Shown here one piece after another: positions 25,374-34,258 of a stretch of DNA of 64,000 nucleotides. A program made the position numbers and the translations under genes. Position 1 is the first letter of the stretch, and each line of letters begins with the position of its first letter. Origin of the DNA: Planctomycetota bacterium. Its GTDB lineage: Bacteria; Planctomycetota; JAJSAM01; JAJVHW01. Location of the stretch: NCBI GenBank assembly GCA_021776825.1, contig JAJFFG010000110.1, positions 33,399 through 97,398 of the forward strand. The letters are read 5' to 3'. The notes beneath the pieces are model-generated. The model saw only the letters and a program-made list of their open reading frames with translations, was not told the DNA's origin and did not search any database.

Positions 25374-27407
25374 GTGAACATCGCTTCCACCGCCGATCGC
25401 GTCGCGTGGGCGGTGGTGGTCGCGGCGGCGGTGGCGGGGGCGACGTTGGCGTTCGAGCCGCCGCGGCACGTATCGACCACGTCGCCGGACTGCGACGTCT
25501 TCCCTGATGCTGAATTCGAGTCTGCGCTGGGCATGCCCGGAGCGCCTCAGCTCCGCGTCCGCATCGCCGAACTGCGGGACGGTCCGCACGGTTGGGAGGT
25601 CGCGACGACGGCGTCGGCGCCGCTCCCGAGCGATCGCCACGTTCGGTTCAGGTGGGTGCACACGGACATCGACGTGCCGATCTCCTGGCGCCAGCGCCCG
25701 CGGACGACGTTTCGTACGCCCGGACTGCCTCCGGCGGGCCCATGGACCTCCCGTCTCTCGACGACGGTCGATCTGTACTTCGGGCGCTCGAGCGATCGCC
25801 TCGCCCGTGCGACCATCGCGCGCCACTTGAGCACAGCCCGGACAGAGCGTCCGACCATGAGCACTGGTCGCGTTTGGACGGTTGACACCATCGGACTTCC
25901 CGACGGAGTCTCGTTCCAGGCGGAGGCGATCGCCGACCACGTGCTCGTGGCGCGGCTCGAGCCGCTGGACGCGACCGACGTTCCGAAGACGGTGGCGGAC
26001 TGGCGGCGATTGTACGCAGCGGGACTCGAACGCCTGGTGGCACGACTCGCAGACGACGGCGCGGCGGTCGTCCACCGCGTCGCCGTCGGCTCGCAGTTGG
26101 AGATCGCGACGGCGTGGCCGGTCCCGGAGGCGCGGAAGTCGCTCCACCGACTGTGGCGCCCTCTGGGCCCGTTCTCCTCCCTGGCGCCCCCGAGTTCCAC
26201 GCAGTTCGCGATCGCGCAGCTGCTCGCTGGTGATGTCGCGAGGCTCGGGGAGGTCCGATTGGCGTTCGGGACCCATCCCGAGAATCGCCCGCATTCGCTC
26301 CGCGGTGCCGTCCGGCGCAACATCTACCTGAGCCGACTCTACGTCTCCACCGAGAGCGACGAGGTCCGCGAATTCGCCGAACGCGAACTGCTCGAGCACA
26401 AGATCCTGCCCGGAATCGCCCGACGGCTTCTCGCGGCCGAGGCCGATGGTCGTGCCGAGCTGACGCCCGAGCTACGTCGCGATGCGCACAAGTCCCTGAA
26501 GCTCACACGGCTTCACACGACGCCGCACCCGCTGCCGGGACCCGTTTCGGGTGCCGGCACGGCCGGGCTGGCACTCCTGCTCATCCTGCTCGTGCTCCAC
26601 ACTCGCGTCGCCTCTCCCCGCGGTCCGGTGCTCGCGGTCCTCTCCGTCGCGTTCGGCCTGGCGGCGATCGCGTTGCACACCTCCGACCCCGGCTGGCGCG
26701 CACTCACCCCGATTGTCGGTTCCGCGGTCGCCGCCCTCGGCGCGTGGCGGCTTCAGGTGCAGACGAACGGACGCTGGGCGCCGCTCGCCCTGCGCGCGTT
26801 CGTGCTCGCCGGTGCCCTCTACTTCAGTCATTGGGTATTCGGTGCCGTGCTGCTCGCGCGCCTCGCAGCTGGGTGCGTCGCGCTCGCGTTTCTCGCGGTC
26901 GCGACGCTCGCAGGGCCGCTCGTGGTCGATGTGGAGCCGAGGCTCTCCGTGCGTCCGCGCCGTCCTGCTCGGGCGTCCTGGTGGCGACTCGCACTTCCGT
27001 TCGGCATCGGAGTGATCATCGCCGCAGGCAGCGCAGCTCCCACCGTCGTCGCGCTGGCCGACGGCCGACTGGCGCAGCCAATTCAGGCACTGGCCATCCT
27101 GCTGGGCGTCGCCGTGCTCGTCGCAGCCGTTCTCGCGTCGCGCCGTTCTCTGCGCAACGGCCGCGGGGTCCGCGATCTGCCCCCGCTCCTCGTCGTCGGC
27201 TATATCGCGCCTTTCGTACTGCTCCAGACCGCGACAGTGGTCCACGCCGCGCGCGCGGGTATTGGCCTTGCCGTCCCGCCGTTCGTTCGCGCAATCGCGG
27301 TGGCCTGGGCCCTCTGCGCCGTCGTCGGCGGACTCCTCCGCCTGCTCGACGCTGCCCACGTCCGCTCGCGCGTCGAGCGCACCGGCGAAGGCCCGGTCCT
27401 CCGATGA
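25374..27407 (+). CDS. Array paralogue 1: membrane protein of unknown family
   Basis: A 677-residue protein, GTG start. A single N-terminal helix (AWAVVVAAAVAGATLAF, about 11-27) is followed by a large exported region of about 370 residues and then six or seven hydrophobic helices from about 395 to 660. Motifs shared with the next three genes are an (A/E)(D/E)W-x3-YA segment near 203, VPEAR near 245, QLLAGDVARL near 281, an RNIYLSRLYVS-like segment near 310, LRNGRGVRDLPP before a helix near 595, and a C-terminal DAAHVRSRVE. I do not recognise the family and find no catalytic motif. This copy is the most diverged of the first three. Confidence 0.75.
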   Translation: MNIASTADRVAWAVVVAAAVAGATLAFEPPRHVSTTSPDCDVFPDAEFESALGMPGAPQLRVRIAELRDGPHGWEVATTASAPLPSDRHVRFRWVHTDIDVPISWRQRPRTTFRTPGLPPAGPWTSRLSTTVDLYFGRSSDRLARATIARHLSTARTERPTMSTGRVWTVDTIGLPDGVSFQAEAIADHVLVARLEPLDATDVPKTVADWRRLYAAGLERLVARLADDGAAVVHRVAVGSQLEIATAWPVPEARKSLHRLWRPLGPFSSLAPPSSTQFAIAQLLAGDVARLGEVRLAFGTHPENRPHSLRGAVRRNIYLSRLYVSTESDEVREFAERELLEHKILPGIARRLLAAEADGRAELTPELRRDAHKSLKLTRLHTTPHPLPGPVSGAGTAGLALLLILLVLHTRVASPRGPVLAVLSVAFGLAAIALHTSDPGWRALTPIVGSAVAALGAWRLQVQTNGRWAPLALRAFVLAGALYFSHWVFGAVLLARLAAGCVALAFLAVATLAGPLVVDVEPRLSVRPRRPARASWWRLALPFGIGVIIAAGSAAPTVVALADGRLAQPIQALAILLGVAVLVAAVLASRRSLRNGRGVRDLPPLLVVGYIAPFVLLQTATVVHAARAGIGLAVPPFVRAIAVAWALCAVVGGLLRLLDAAHVRSRVERTGEGPVLR

Positions 27408-29404
27408 TCGGCAAGTGGACCCAACGGCTCGCGTGGACCGTCGTGGTCCTCGCCGCGATCGCCGGCGTGGCGATGTCGTTCGTGCGACGACCGACGACGC
27501 CGCCGGCGAGAGTGCCGTCCGTGCGCGCGGTGTCGAGCGACCGGTACCACTCGATCCACCTCGCGCGGTTGGAGGAATCTCGCGGCCGCTGGGTGCTGCG
27601 GGAACAGGTCGACTTCCCGCGTCGGAACCAGACGCACACCGAGATCGAGTGGCCTGGCGGAGTGCCGCATCCGGCGAAGTACGTGATCGAGAGTTCGTCC
27701 GCACTGCCCGGCATGCCGCGGCTACTCACGGCACCGGGCGCAGAGGACGTCCTGGTGAAGATCGATCTGCGCACGGTGGGTGACGACACCGAGTGGTCCG
27801 GCCAGGTCGGCTCGACTCCGCGCCGGCCTGGGTTCGGCCCCTTCCATCGTCGCGTCACCCGGAACCGATTCGGGCCATGGCCGTTGGACATGGTGCGAGC
27901 GTTGCCGTTCGTGTCCCAGCCGAGCGACAGGTCCGTTCTGCTGCTCGGCCAGTGCCCCGCGAATACCAACGCGACAGCTCCCTCCTCCCTGGCGGAGTGG
28001 CGCGCCCTCTACGCCGCGTCGGTGGATCTTGCCGCACGCGGCGGCCGCCCGGGACGCCGCACGGTCCGTGAGGACCTGTTGATCTTGGGCATGCGAGTTC
28101 CCATGCCGGAGGCGCGGGCGGCGTTCATCCGTCTTGCCGGCGTCGTGTCGGGCGACGACCGTCAGGATGCCCCGCTTCGCGACCAGCTCGCGCTAGCACG
28201 GCTGCTGGCAGGTGACCTGGCGGCTCAGCCCGACGCATGGCTGCTGTTCGCCCGGCGGCCCGAGCGTCTGCCGCTCGGCGCCACCGGCTTGTGGGAGCGC
28301 GGAGCCTATCTCGCGCAACTGCTCGCCGCCGTCGACGACGCCGACGTGCGCGCGATGGCGACGCGAGAGTTGCTCGAGTCCACAATCGACGCCTACACCG
28401 CGCAGCAGTTGGCCGATGCCGCCCGCGACGGACGGGTCGAACTGTCCGACGAACTCGCGGCCCGAGTGGACGATGCTGCCCCCTGGAGCGTCGCGTGGCA
28501 CGGAGGGCTGCCGCACCCACAGAAGTTCCCCGTGGACGCGTTCATCGTGCTCCTGTCCCTGTTGATCGCGATGGTCGCCGTGCCGGTGCGTGCTCGCCGT
28601 CCCTCGCAGGGAGCGGTGGCTGCCTCCTTCGCCGTCGTGATTGGCATCGTCGCGGTAGGCGTTCAGATCGAGGACGCGGACTGGGATCGATTCGTCGGTG
28701 TCGCGGGGTGGTTCGTCGCCGCCATCGGTGCTGGGCAGCTGGCCCGCGTCACGTCGAGCCCTCTCGGGCGCGTCGCCGCAGCGGCACTCGGGGTCGCCGC
28801 GTGCGCGCACGGGCTGTTCCTGGTCGTCGACGGCGAGACGCTCCACCGAGTGGGAGACGCCGCCGCCGCGGTCGGCATCGTGTCGGTGACACTGCTGGCG
28901 GCGACGCTCGTGCGCCCGCTAGAGCGACCGCGTCCAGCTCTCCCGCGACGCCCGGCCCGCGGGGCGCCGTGGCGCCTCGGGGTCTCGTTCTGCGTGCTTG
29001 CCGCCGCAATTGGGTTCGTCCGAGCGCAGACGGTGAGACTCTGGATCACCACTCCGCCTGACCCGCTCCTCGACGCCGTCGCGTTCGTCGTCACGGAGGG
29101 CGTCGCGATCGCCGTCATGTTCGCCGCTCTGATCACGTGGCGACAGGCGCTGCGCGACGGCGCCGTGGTGCGGATGTCTCCGCCGGCGCTGGTTCTCGGG
29201 CTCGCGGCTCCCCTGGCGTTCACCCACGCGGCTGCCCTCACTCAGCTCGCGCGTGGACTCCACGGATCGGTGATCCCGCCGTGGCTTGAAGGCGCGCTGA
29301 ACGCATTCGTCCTGTTCGCGTTGTGCGGCGGCCTCTTCCGGCTCCACGATGCGGCGCGTGTGCGGGCGCGCATCGAGATTGCCGGCACGGGGCGTGCAAC
29401 GTGA
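27404..29404 (+). CDS. Array paralogue 2: membrane protein of unknown family
   Basis: A 666-residue protein whose ATG overlaps the preceding stop by four bases. The in-frame region upstream is antisense-like and not part of the gene. N-terminal helix (LAWTVVVLAAIAGVAMSF) at 8-25; exported domain with AEWRALYAAS, MRVPMPEARAAFIRL and RLLAGDLAAQP; C-terminal helices from about 385, the LRDGAVVRMSPP loop, and HDAARVRARIE at the end. It is clearly the closest relative of array paralogue 3. Start is coupled to paralogue 1 translation; no separate ribosome binding site is needed. Confidence 0.75.
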   Translation: MIGKWTQRLAWTVVVLAAIAGVAMSFVRRPTTPPARVPSVRAVSSDRYHSIHLARLEESRGRWVLREQVDFPRRNQTHTEIEWPGGVPHPAKYVIESSSALPGMPRLLTAPGAEDVLVKIDLRTVGDDTEWSGQVGSTPRRPGFGPFHRRVTRNRFGPWPLDMVRALPFVSQPSDRSVLLLGQCPANTNATAPSSLAEWRALYAASVDLAARGGRPGRRTVREDLLILGMRVPMPEARAAFIRLAGVVSGDDRQDAPLRDQLALARLLAGDLAAQPDAWLLFARRPERLPLGATGLWERGAYLAQLLAAVDDADVRAMATRELLESTIDAYTAQQLADAARDGRVELSDELAARVDDAAPWSVAWHGGLPHPQKFPVDAFIVLLSLLIAMVAVPVRARRPSQGAVAASFAVVIGIVAVGVQIEDADWDRFVGVAGWFVAAIGAGQLARVTSSPLGRVAAAALGVAACAHGLFLVVDGETLHRVGDAAAAVGIVSVTLLAATLVRPLERPRPALPRRPARGAPWRLGVSFCVLAAAIGFVRAQTVRLWITTPPDPLLDAVAFVVTEGVAIAVMFAALITWRQALRDGAVVRMSPPALVLGLAAPLAFTHAAALTQLARGLHGSVIPPWLEGALNAFVLFALCGGLFRLHDAARVRARIEIAGTGRAT

Positions 29405-31422
29405 GGTCACGTTGGACACAGCGACTCGCGTGGGCGGTCGTCGTGCTCGCCGCGGTCGGCGGCGCGGTGACGTCGTTTGTGCGACGGCCGGGCGGGTTGG
29501 TCGCGGTCACGCCGAGTGTTCGTCCCGGTGAGGGCGACGAAGGGCCCTTCGTGCGGGTGGCGCGACTGCGCGAGTGGCGAGGCCGGTGGGCGGTCCAGGA
29601 CTCCGTGCGCCTGCGGTTCCCGGGACAGTCGCGGCTGACGCTCTCTTGGCGCGAGACCCGCTTCGACGCCGCGCTACCGACGAGCGCGGACCGTCGCCGC
29701 ACGCGTGTCCCAGGAACGCCCCTCACCTACCTGACCGAGCGCTCCGCTGGCGATGTGCTGAACGTACGCCTCTCGGGCGGCACGCCCGCGGTTGTGTGGA
29801 CTGCCCGACGCTCGCGTCCCCGCGATGGGCCGGCACGGACCATCCTCCTCGGCGCGAGTCGGTGGCCGCCGGGGATCGTCGTGGTCCCCGACTGGAGTGC
29901 GGGCGAGCCGCCACCCGAAGCCGTCGCCGAGTCACTCATCCTCATGCGCTTCGACGACGAGGGAGATCCCGCGGAGGCGTTCACGGTGGAGGACTGGCAG
30001 CGTGCGTACGCGGAGTCGGTCGAGCGCGCAGGAGAGGCGCTGGCAAGCCGCGACTACATCGGGCCGGCCAGCGCTGAGACCGCGGTACGCGAACTCGTGG
30101 CGCTGGGAGTGCGCGTGCCCATGCCGGCCGCCCGGGCTGCGCTCGCTGGGCTCGTGGAACCGCTCTCTCTCGAGGCACCGCGCGACGACTGGATTCTCGA
30201 ACGACTCGGGTTTGCTCGTCTGCTCGCGGGCGATGCGGCCGTGCTTCCAGAGGTAGCGGCCGCGCTGCGGTGGGGCGGCAGAGGCCTCCCGCCAGACTTG
30301 GTGGCAGCGCCGAAGCGCATGGCCTACCTGGCTCGACTCCTCGTGGCCGTCGACGACCCGGCCGTGCGCGACCTCGCCGTGGAGCACCTGCTGACGTGGG
30401 GACTCGCGGCCGACGTGTTCCAGCGACTCGCCGACGCGCAGGAGGACGGCCTCGTCGACCTGCCACCGGAACTCGCCGAGCGCGTCCAGGCGATGGCGCC
30501 GTGGAACCGCGCGTGGTCCGTGGGACCTCTGACGCAGCGCGGGATCCGCCGTGGCGTCGTGAGCGCTCTGGTCGCTCTCCTTCTTGCCGTGTGCGGAGTC
30601 CTCTGGCGCGTGCGGAAGCCGTCGCGCGGCGTGTGGATGGCGTTCGTCGCGGTGCTGATCGGACTGATCGTTGCGGTGGTTCCGTTCGTCGACGCGGGCT
30701 GGGACGCCGCACTGCACACCGGAGGGTTGATGGTCGCGGCGATTGGCGCCGAGCGCCTCGCGCGCGCCGCCGGCGGCTCGATGGCGCGCGTCGGCCCCTG
30801 GTCGCTGCTCGTGGCCGGGATGGCGCACGCGGTGTACGTGTTCGGCGGCGGGGAGGTCGCGTTGCGCGTGAGCGACGCTGCTGCTGCGTTCGGCTTGGTC
30901 GGGGTGGCCTCGCTCGCGGCCCCACTGGTCGCTCCGCTCCGACCGTCTACGGGCGGCCCGCCGCGTCGGCCTGCGACGTCGTCGAAGTGGCGCCTTGGGC
31001 TTCCGTTCGCGCCTCTCGCGGCCCTCGGCGGACTCGTGCCGGCCGCCGTCGCCGTCAGCCGTCTTCGCGCGGGGGCGTTCAACGAAGTGCAACTCGGCCT
31101 GGTCGCGCTGCTGCTTACGACGCTCGCGGTGACGATGGCGAGCCTTGTCGTCTGGCGCCAGGCGCTGCGCGACGGCTCGCGCGTGCGGCTGTTCCCGGCG
31201 CCGCTGCTCGTCGGTCTCGCCGCTCCGCTGGCGTTCCTGAACGCCGCCGCCCTGACCCAACTGTTTCGAGGTCTCGATGGCTCGGCGCCGTCATCGTTCG
31301 CGGAGTCGACCGTGACGTGGCTGCTGTTCATCCCGGCATTCGGGGCGTTGTTCCGGCTCCACGATGCAGCGCGGGTCCGCGCCCGGATTGAGGTCGCGCG
31401 GGCGGGGGAGGCAGGGGCATGA
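29401..31422 (+). CDS. Array paralogue 3: membrane protein of unknown family
   Basis: A 673-residue protein, GTG start overlapping the preceding stop (GTGA). Same architecture: N-terminal helix (LAWAVVVLAAVGGAVTSF), exported domain with VEDWQRAYAESVERA, VRVPMPAARAALAGL and RLLAGDAAVLP, then about seven C-terminal helices with LRDGSRVRLFPA and the terminal HDAARVRARIE. Residues around 40-130 are beta-rich and differ most from the other copies, so the exported head may be the variable, ligand-facing part while the helical bundle is conserved. Confidence 0.75.
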   Translation: MRSRWTQRLAWAVVVLAAVGGAVTSFVRRPGGLVAVTPSVRPGEGDEGPFVRVARLREWRGRWAVQDSVRLRFPGQSRLTLSWRETRFDAALPTSADRRRTRVPGTPLTYLTERSAGDVLNVRLSGGTPAVVWTARRSRPRDGPARTILLGASRWPPGIVVVPDWSAGEPPPEAVAESLILMRFDDEGDPAEAFTVEDWQRAYAESVERAGEALASRDYIGPASAETAVRELVALGVRVPMPAARAALAGLVEPLSLEAPRDDWILERLGFARLLAGDAAVLPEVAAALRWGGRGLPPDLVAAPKRMAYLARLLVAVDDPAVRDLAVEHLLTWGLAADVFQRLADAQEDGLVDLPPELAERVQAMAPWNRAWSVGPLTQRGIRRGVVSALVALLLAVCGVLWRVRKPSRGVWMAFVAVLIGLIVAVVPFVDAGWDAALHTGGLMVAAIGAERLARAAGGSMARVGPWSLLVAGMAHAVYVFGGGEVALRVSDAAAAFGLVGVASLAAPLVAPLRPSTGGPPRRPATSSKWRLGLPFAPLAALGGLVPAAVAVSRLRAGAFNEVQLGLVALLLTTLAVTMASLVVWRQALRDGSRVRLFPAPLLVGLAAPLAFLNAAALTQLFRGLDGSAPSSFAESTVTWLLFIPAFGALFRLHDAARVRARIEVARAGEAGA

Positions 31423-33404
31423 GGCTCTCCGTCGCTCAGTGCCTCGCGTGGAGTGTGGTCGTCGTCGCGCTGGGGGCGGGGTACGTGCTCGCGCATCGGG
31501 CGCAGCCCGCGGAACACGTGGAGGAGCCGGAGGTCACGCGCGACCAGGTGCGAGCGCCGGTCGGCCGCGTGCGGATGGCGCGAGTCGTCGAGCAGCGCGG
31601 TCGCTGGCGCGTCGCGGAGGAGTGGTCGACGCCGGTCGCGTACTCGCCGAGCACACGCGTCGCGTGGACGGAGCGCACGACCGATGTCCTCGCAACCAAT
31701 GCGACGCCGCGGCGCATACGCCTCGCCCCGCTCGGGACTGCGAAGCCTCGCGTGACCGCTTTGCTGCTCGAAGAGTGGGTGCGCGTAGCGGCGACGCGAC
31801 TCTCCTCCGATCTGGTCATCCCCGATCGCGGGCGGACCCTTCGCCTGCGGTCGCGACGACTCGGCCGCGATGGCAAGCGCCCGAACTGGCCGGCAGCGCT
31901 CGTGGGATCACCGGACTCGGCTCACGCCGCGCGTAACGACGCGCTGGCCCGACGACTCCTCCTCATTCGCTACGAGCCGCCCGATGCCTCGACGGAGACG
32001 TGGACTCTGGCGGACTGGAGAGAGAGTTATGCGCGCGACCTGGGCGCTCTCGTGTCGCGGCTGGACGGTCTCCCCGAGTCCACACGTCCGGCGGATCGCG
32101 TCGCGCTCTGGGATCTCGTCGCGTTGGCCACGTCGATCTCGATGCCCGAGGCGCGTGAGGAACTGATCGAACTCGGGCGTCTGCTGGACCGGCGCAGCGA
32201 CCTGCGCTCGGCGCAGGGGCTGGTGCCGCTGGCGCGACTGATGGCGGGCGACCTCGAGGCGCGCTTCTTCGTGGAGTCGTCGTTCGAACGCGATCCCGAG
32301 CCGCTGCCGGTTCCGATGCACCGACCCGAGGAGCGTGCGCGCTATCTCTCGCGACTGTTCATTGCGGTCGCGGACGACGAGGTTCGAGAGTGGGTGGCGG
32401 AGGAACTACTGGCAGAACCGTTGCCCGTCGCGGCGGCGGTGCGACTGGGAGAGGCCGCCGACGACGGACTCGCCGTCCTGCCGACCGGACTGGCGTTCCG
32501 CATCGCGGAGATCCTCCCGCGGCGTACGGCCTCGCTCGCGACGACGGGCTGGCTGACACGACTGCGTTCGGATGCCGTGGCGCTTCTGCTCGTCCTCGTC
32601 GCGTCGTGCGCGCTGACGCTTCGATCGCAGTGGAAGCGGCGACGTGGGCTGGCCGCCGCCGGGGCGTCGGTCGCGCTCGGTCTGCTCGCGACCTGCGTCG
32701 AACTCTCCGACATCGGGTGGCAGGACGCCGCTCACACGTTCGGATTGCTCGTGGCTGGCTACGGGGTCTGTGTGATCGATCGGACGGAGTCCTCGTTGGC
32801 CGGCCGCTTCGCGATGGATGTCTTGCTCGTGGGATCCGCGTCGTTCGGTGCCGCGGCGGTGGGCGGTGGGGCGGTGATGCGCGGTGTCGGCGGAGCGTGC
32901 GCGCTCCTCGGTCTTCTCGCGCTGCTCGCCGTGGCATCGACGCTGGCCGCTCCGCTGGCTCAGGAGCGCCGGGTCGCTCCGAGACGCCCAAGGCGCGTGC
33001 CGCGCGCGATCCTTGTCGTGGCGATGCTCGTCTTCAACCTGGCGATGCTCGACGCGCTGCAGGTACAGAAACGCGGCTGGCGACAGGACGTCGCGCTATC
33101 GACGCTTGCGCGGCTGGTGGCACTGGGAGGCGTTGTGGCCGCCACGCTCGCTGCCCGTGCCTCCCTGCTTCGCGGGTCAAGACTGACGCTGCTTCCCTCC
33201 GTGTTCGTCGCGGCGTTCATCGGACCTCTTGCACTCGTGGTGTCGGCACGCGTCACGGCGAACGTGTTCGGCTTCGAGTCCGACGGGCTCTCCGGCTACG
33301 TTCGCATGGCGATCGAGGCATGGCTGCTGCTCGGCCAGATGTGGGTGTTGCTGCGACTGAATGACGCGGCGCGCCTCCGCGGCGCGCTGGAGGCGGTGCG
33401 ATGA
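31419..33404 (+). CDS. Array paralogue 4: membrane protein of unknown family
   Basis: A 661-residue protein whose ATG overlaps the preceding stop. It keeps the N-terminal helix (CLAWSVVVVALGAGYVLA), ADWRESYARDLGAL, ISMPEAREELIELG, RLMAGDLEARF and the C-terminal multi-helix part ending NDAARLRGALE. The loop before the penultimate helix has diverged (LLRGSRLTLLPS). It is the most divergent copy of the four, implying that the array is old enough for functional separation. The next gene overlaps its stop. Confidence 0.74.
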   Translation: MRLSVAQCLAWSVVVVALGAGYVLAHRAQPAEHVEEPEVTRDQVRAPVGRVRMARVVEQRGRWRVAEEWSTPVAYSPSTRVAWTERTTDVLATNATPRRIRLAPLGTAKPRVTALLLEEWVRVAATRLSSDLVIPDRGRTLRLRSRRLGRDGKRPNWPAALVGSPDSAHAARNDALARRLLLIRYEPPDASTETWTLADWRESYARDLGALVSRLDGLPESTRPADRVALWDLVALATSISMPEAREELIELGRLLDRRSDLRSAQGLVPLARLMAGDLEARFFVESSFERDPEPLPVPMHRPEERARYLSRLFIAVADDEVREWVAEELLAEPLPVAAAVRLGEAADDGLAVLPTGLAFRIAEILPRRTASLATTGWLTRLRSDAVALLLVLVASCALTLRSQWKRRRGLAAAGASVALGLLATCVELSDIGWQDAAHTFGLLVAGYGVCVIDRTESSLAGRFAMDVLLVGSASFGAAAVGGGAVMRGVGGACALLGLLALLAVASTLAAPLAQERRVAPRRPRRVPRAILVVAMLVFNLAMLDALQVQKRGWRQDVALSTLARLVALGGVVAATLAARASLLRGSRLTLLPSVFVAAFIGPLALVVSARVTANVFGFESDGLSGYVRMAIEAWLLLGQMWVLLRLNDAARLRGALEAVR

Positions 33405-33784
33405 GCGTGGAGTTCCCGTGCGACAGCTGCCACGCGCCGATGCCCGTGCGTCGACGCATGCGCGGCAAGACGATCACGTGCAAGGCCTGCGGCGTCGACA
33501 CGACCATCCCCGCGCGACTCGACTTCTTCGATGCAGAGATCCGCGGAACCGTCGATCGTTGGGACGGGAGTTTCTACCGCCAGCAGGCGATCGTCTGGAG
33601 CGTGCTCCTGCTGCTTCCGATGGTGGCGTTCTGCGCGTGGACCGTCTCCGCTCGCCTCCGTGAAGCGCGCGAGTCCGGACGAACCGTTGCCCCGGAGCTC
33701 CTCAGCGCGTGGCGTTGGACCATCGGCTGCACGGTCGTTGTGTCCATCGCGTGGATGGCGATCGCCAACTCACTTCTGCGGTGA
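33401..33784 (+). CDS. Zinc-ribbon membrane protein ending the array operon
   Basis: A 127-residue protein, ATG overlapping the stop of array paralogue 4. Two CxxC-type pairs (CDSCH at 6-10 and CKACG at about 27-31) form an N-terminal zinc ribbon of the kind common in planctomycete proteins. Two hydrophobic helices follow at about 64-82 and 104-124. It may be a cytoplasmic-facing adaptor for the four upstream membrane proteins; that is inferred only from the overlap. Confidence 0.7.
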   Translation: MSVEFPCDSCHAPMPVRRRMRGKTITCKACGVDTTIPARLDFFDAEIRGTVDRWDGSFYRQQAIVWSVLLLLPMVAFCAWTVSARLREARESGRTVAPELLSAWRWTIGCTVVVSIAWMAIANSLLR

Positions 33785-33820
33785 CGCTCGACTGAGGCTC
33801 ATCGGCAGTCTTGCACCCAC

Positions 33821-33842
33821 CTCAGGGGCGGAGCCCCCTGAG
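33821..33842 (+). terminator. Hairpin after the array operon
   Basis: CTCAGGGG and CCCCTGAG form a perfect 8-bp stem with a 6-base loop, 37 bases after the last stop of the operon. There is no T-run after it, so it is either a weak intrinsic terminator or an RNA end-protecting hairpin. Confidence 0.5.
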
Positions 33843-34237
33843 ATCGCGCAGGACGGGCATCTCACCGTTCACGAGGGGTTCACCCCGGGTACCTAACTTC
33901 ACGTCCGTTGCGCACCGAACGGTGGTGTTCACCGCGAGCGACGCGACGTGGAACCCGCTGTCGTCGATCGACGACACCGCCGACTAGTCCACCTTCCCGA
34001 GAGCCGGGCGACCCTCGGCGGGCTCGCCTCCCGCGGCGGACCTCCCGCTGCACCCCGGCCGGCGCGCGCCCTCGACTCTTCGGAGCCGGCGCGCCGGCCA
34101 CTCTGATTCTGTGACGCGCGTCGAGAACGGCCGATCTGACCCGATCAGACCCGTGCCGAGCCTCGCTCCCGGGCTCGGACCGGCGGGTCGCCCGAGCGGC
34201 GAGCCCCTCGAAAGGACGCGCCGCCGCCGCGAATCCG
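33843..34237. other. Intergenic region without a supported gene
   Basis: About 395 bases between the array operon and the ole operon. Reading frames exist on both strands but are Arg-rich, lack ribosome binding sites or a leaderless -10, and show no family resemblance. I see no tRNA, repeat or mobile element here apart from the hairpin just upstream and the ole promoter downstream. Confidence 0.5.
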
Positions 34238-34243
34238 TAGCAT
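34238..34243 (+). promoter_or_regulatory. Candidate -10 element (TAGCAT) of the ole operon
   Basis: TAGCAT ends 15 bases before the oleA ATG. With a usual 6-7 base spacing, the transcript would start about 8 bases before the ATG, too short for a normal ribosome binding site. Confidence 0.45.
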
Positions 34244-34258
34244 CGGCCGGCTGACGAT

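Noticed and set aside
22377..26399. A 1340-codon minus-strand frame
   Set aside because: It is antisense to, or out of frame with, valS, the thioredoxin-fold gene and array paralogue 1, is extremely Arg-rich and has no domain. It is a typical shadow frame in GC-rich DNA.
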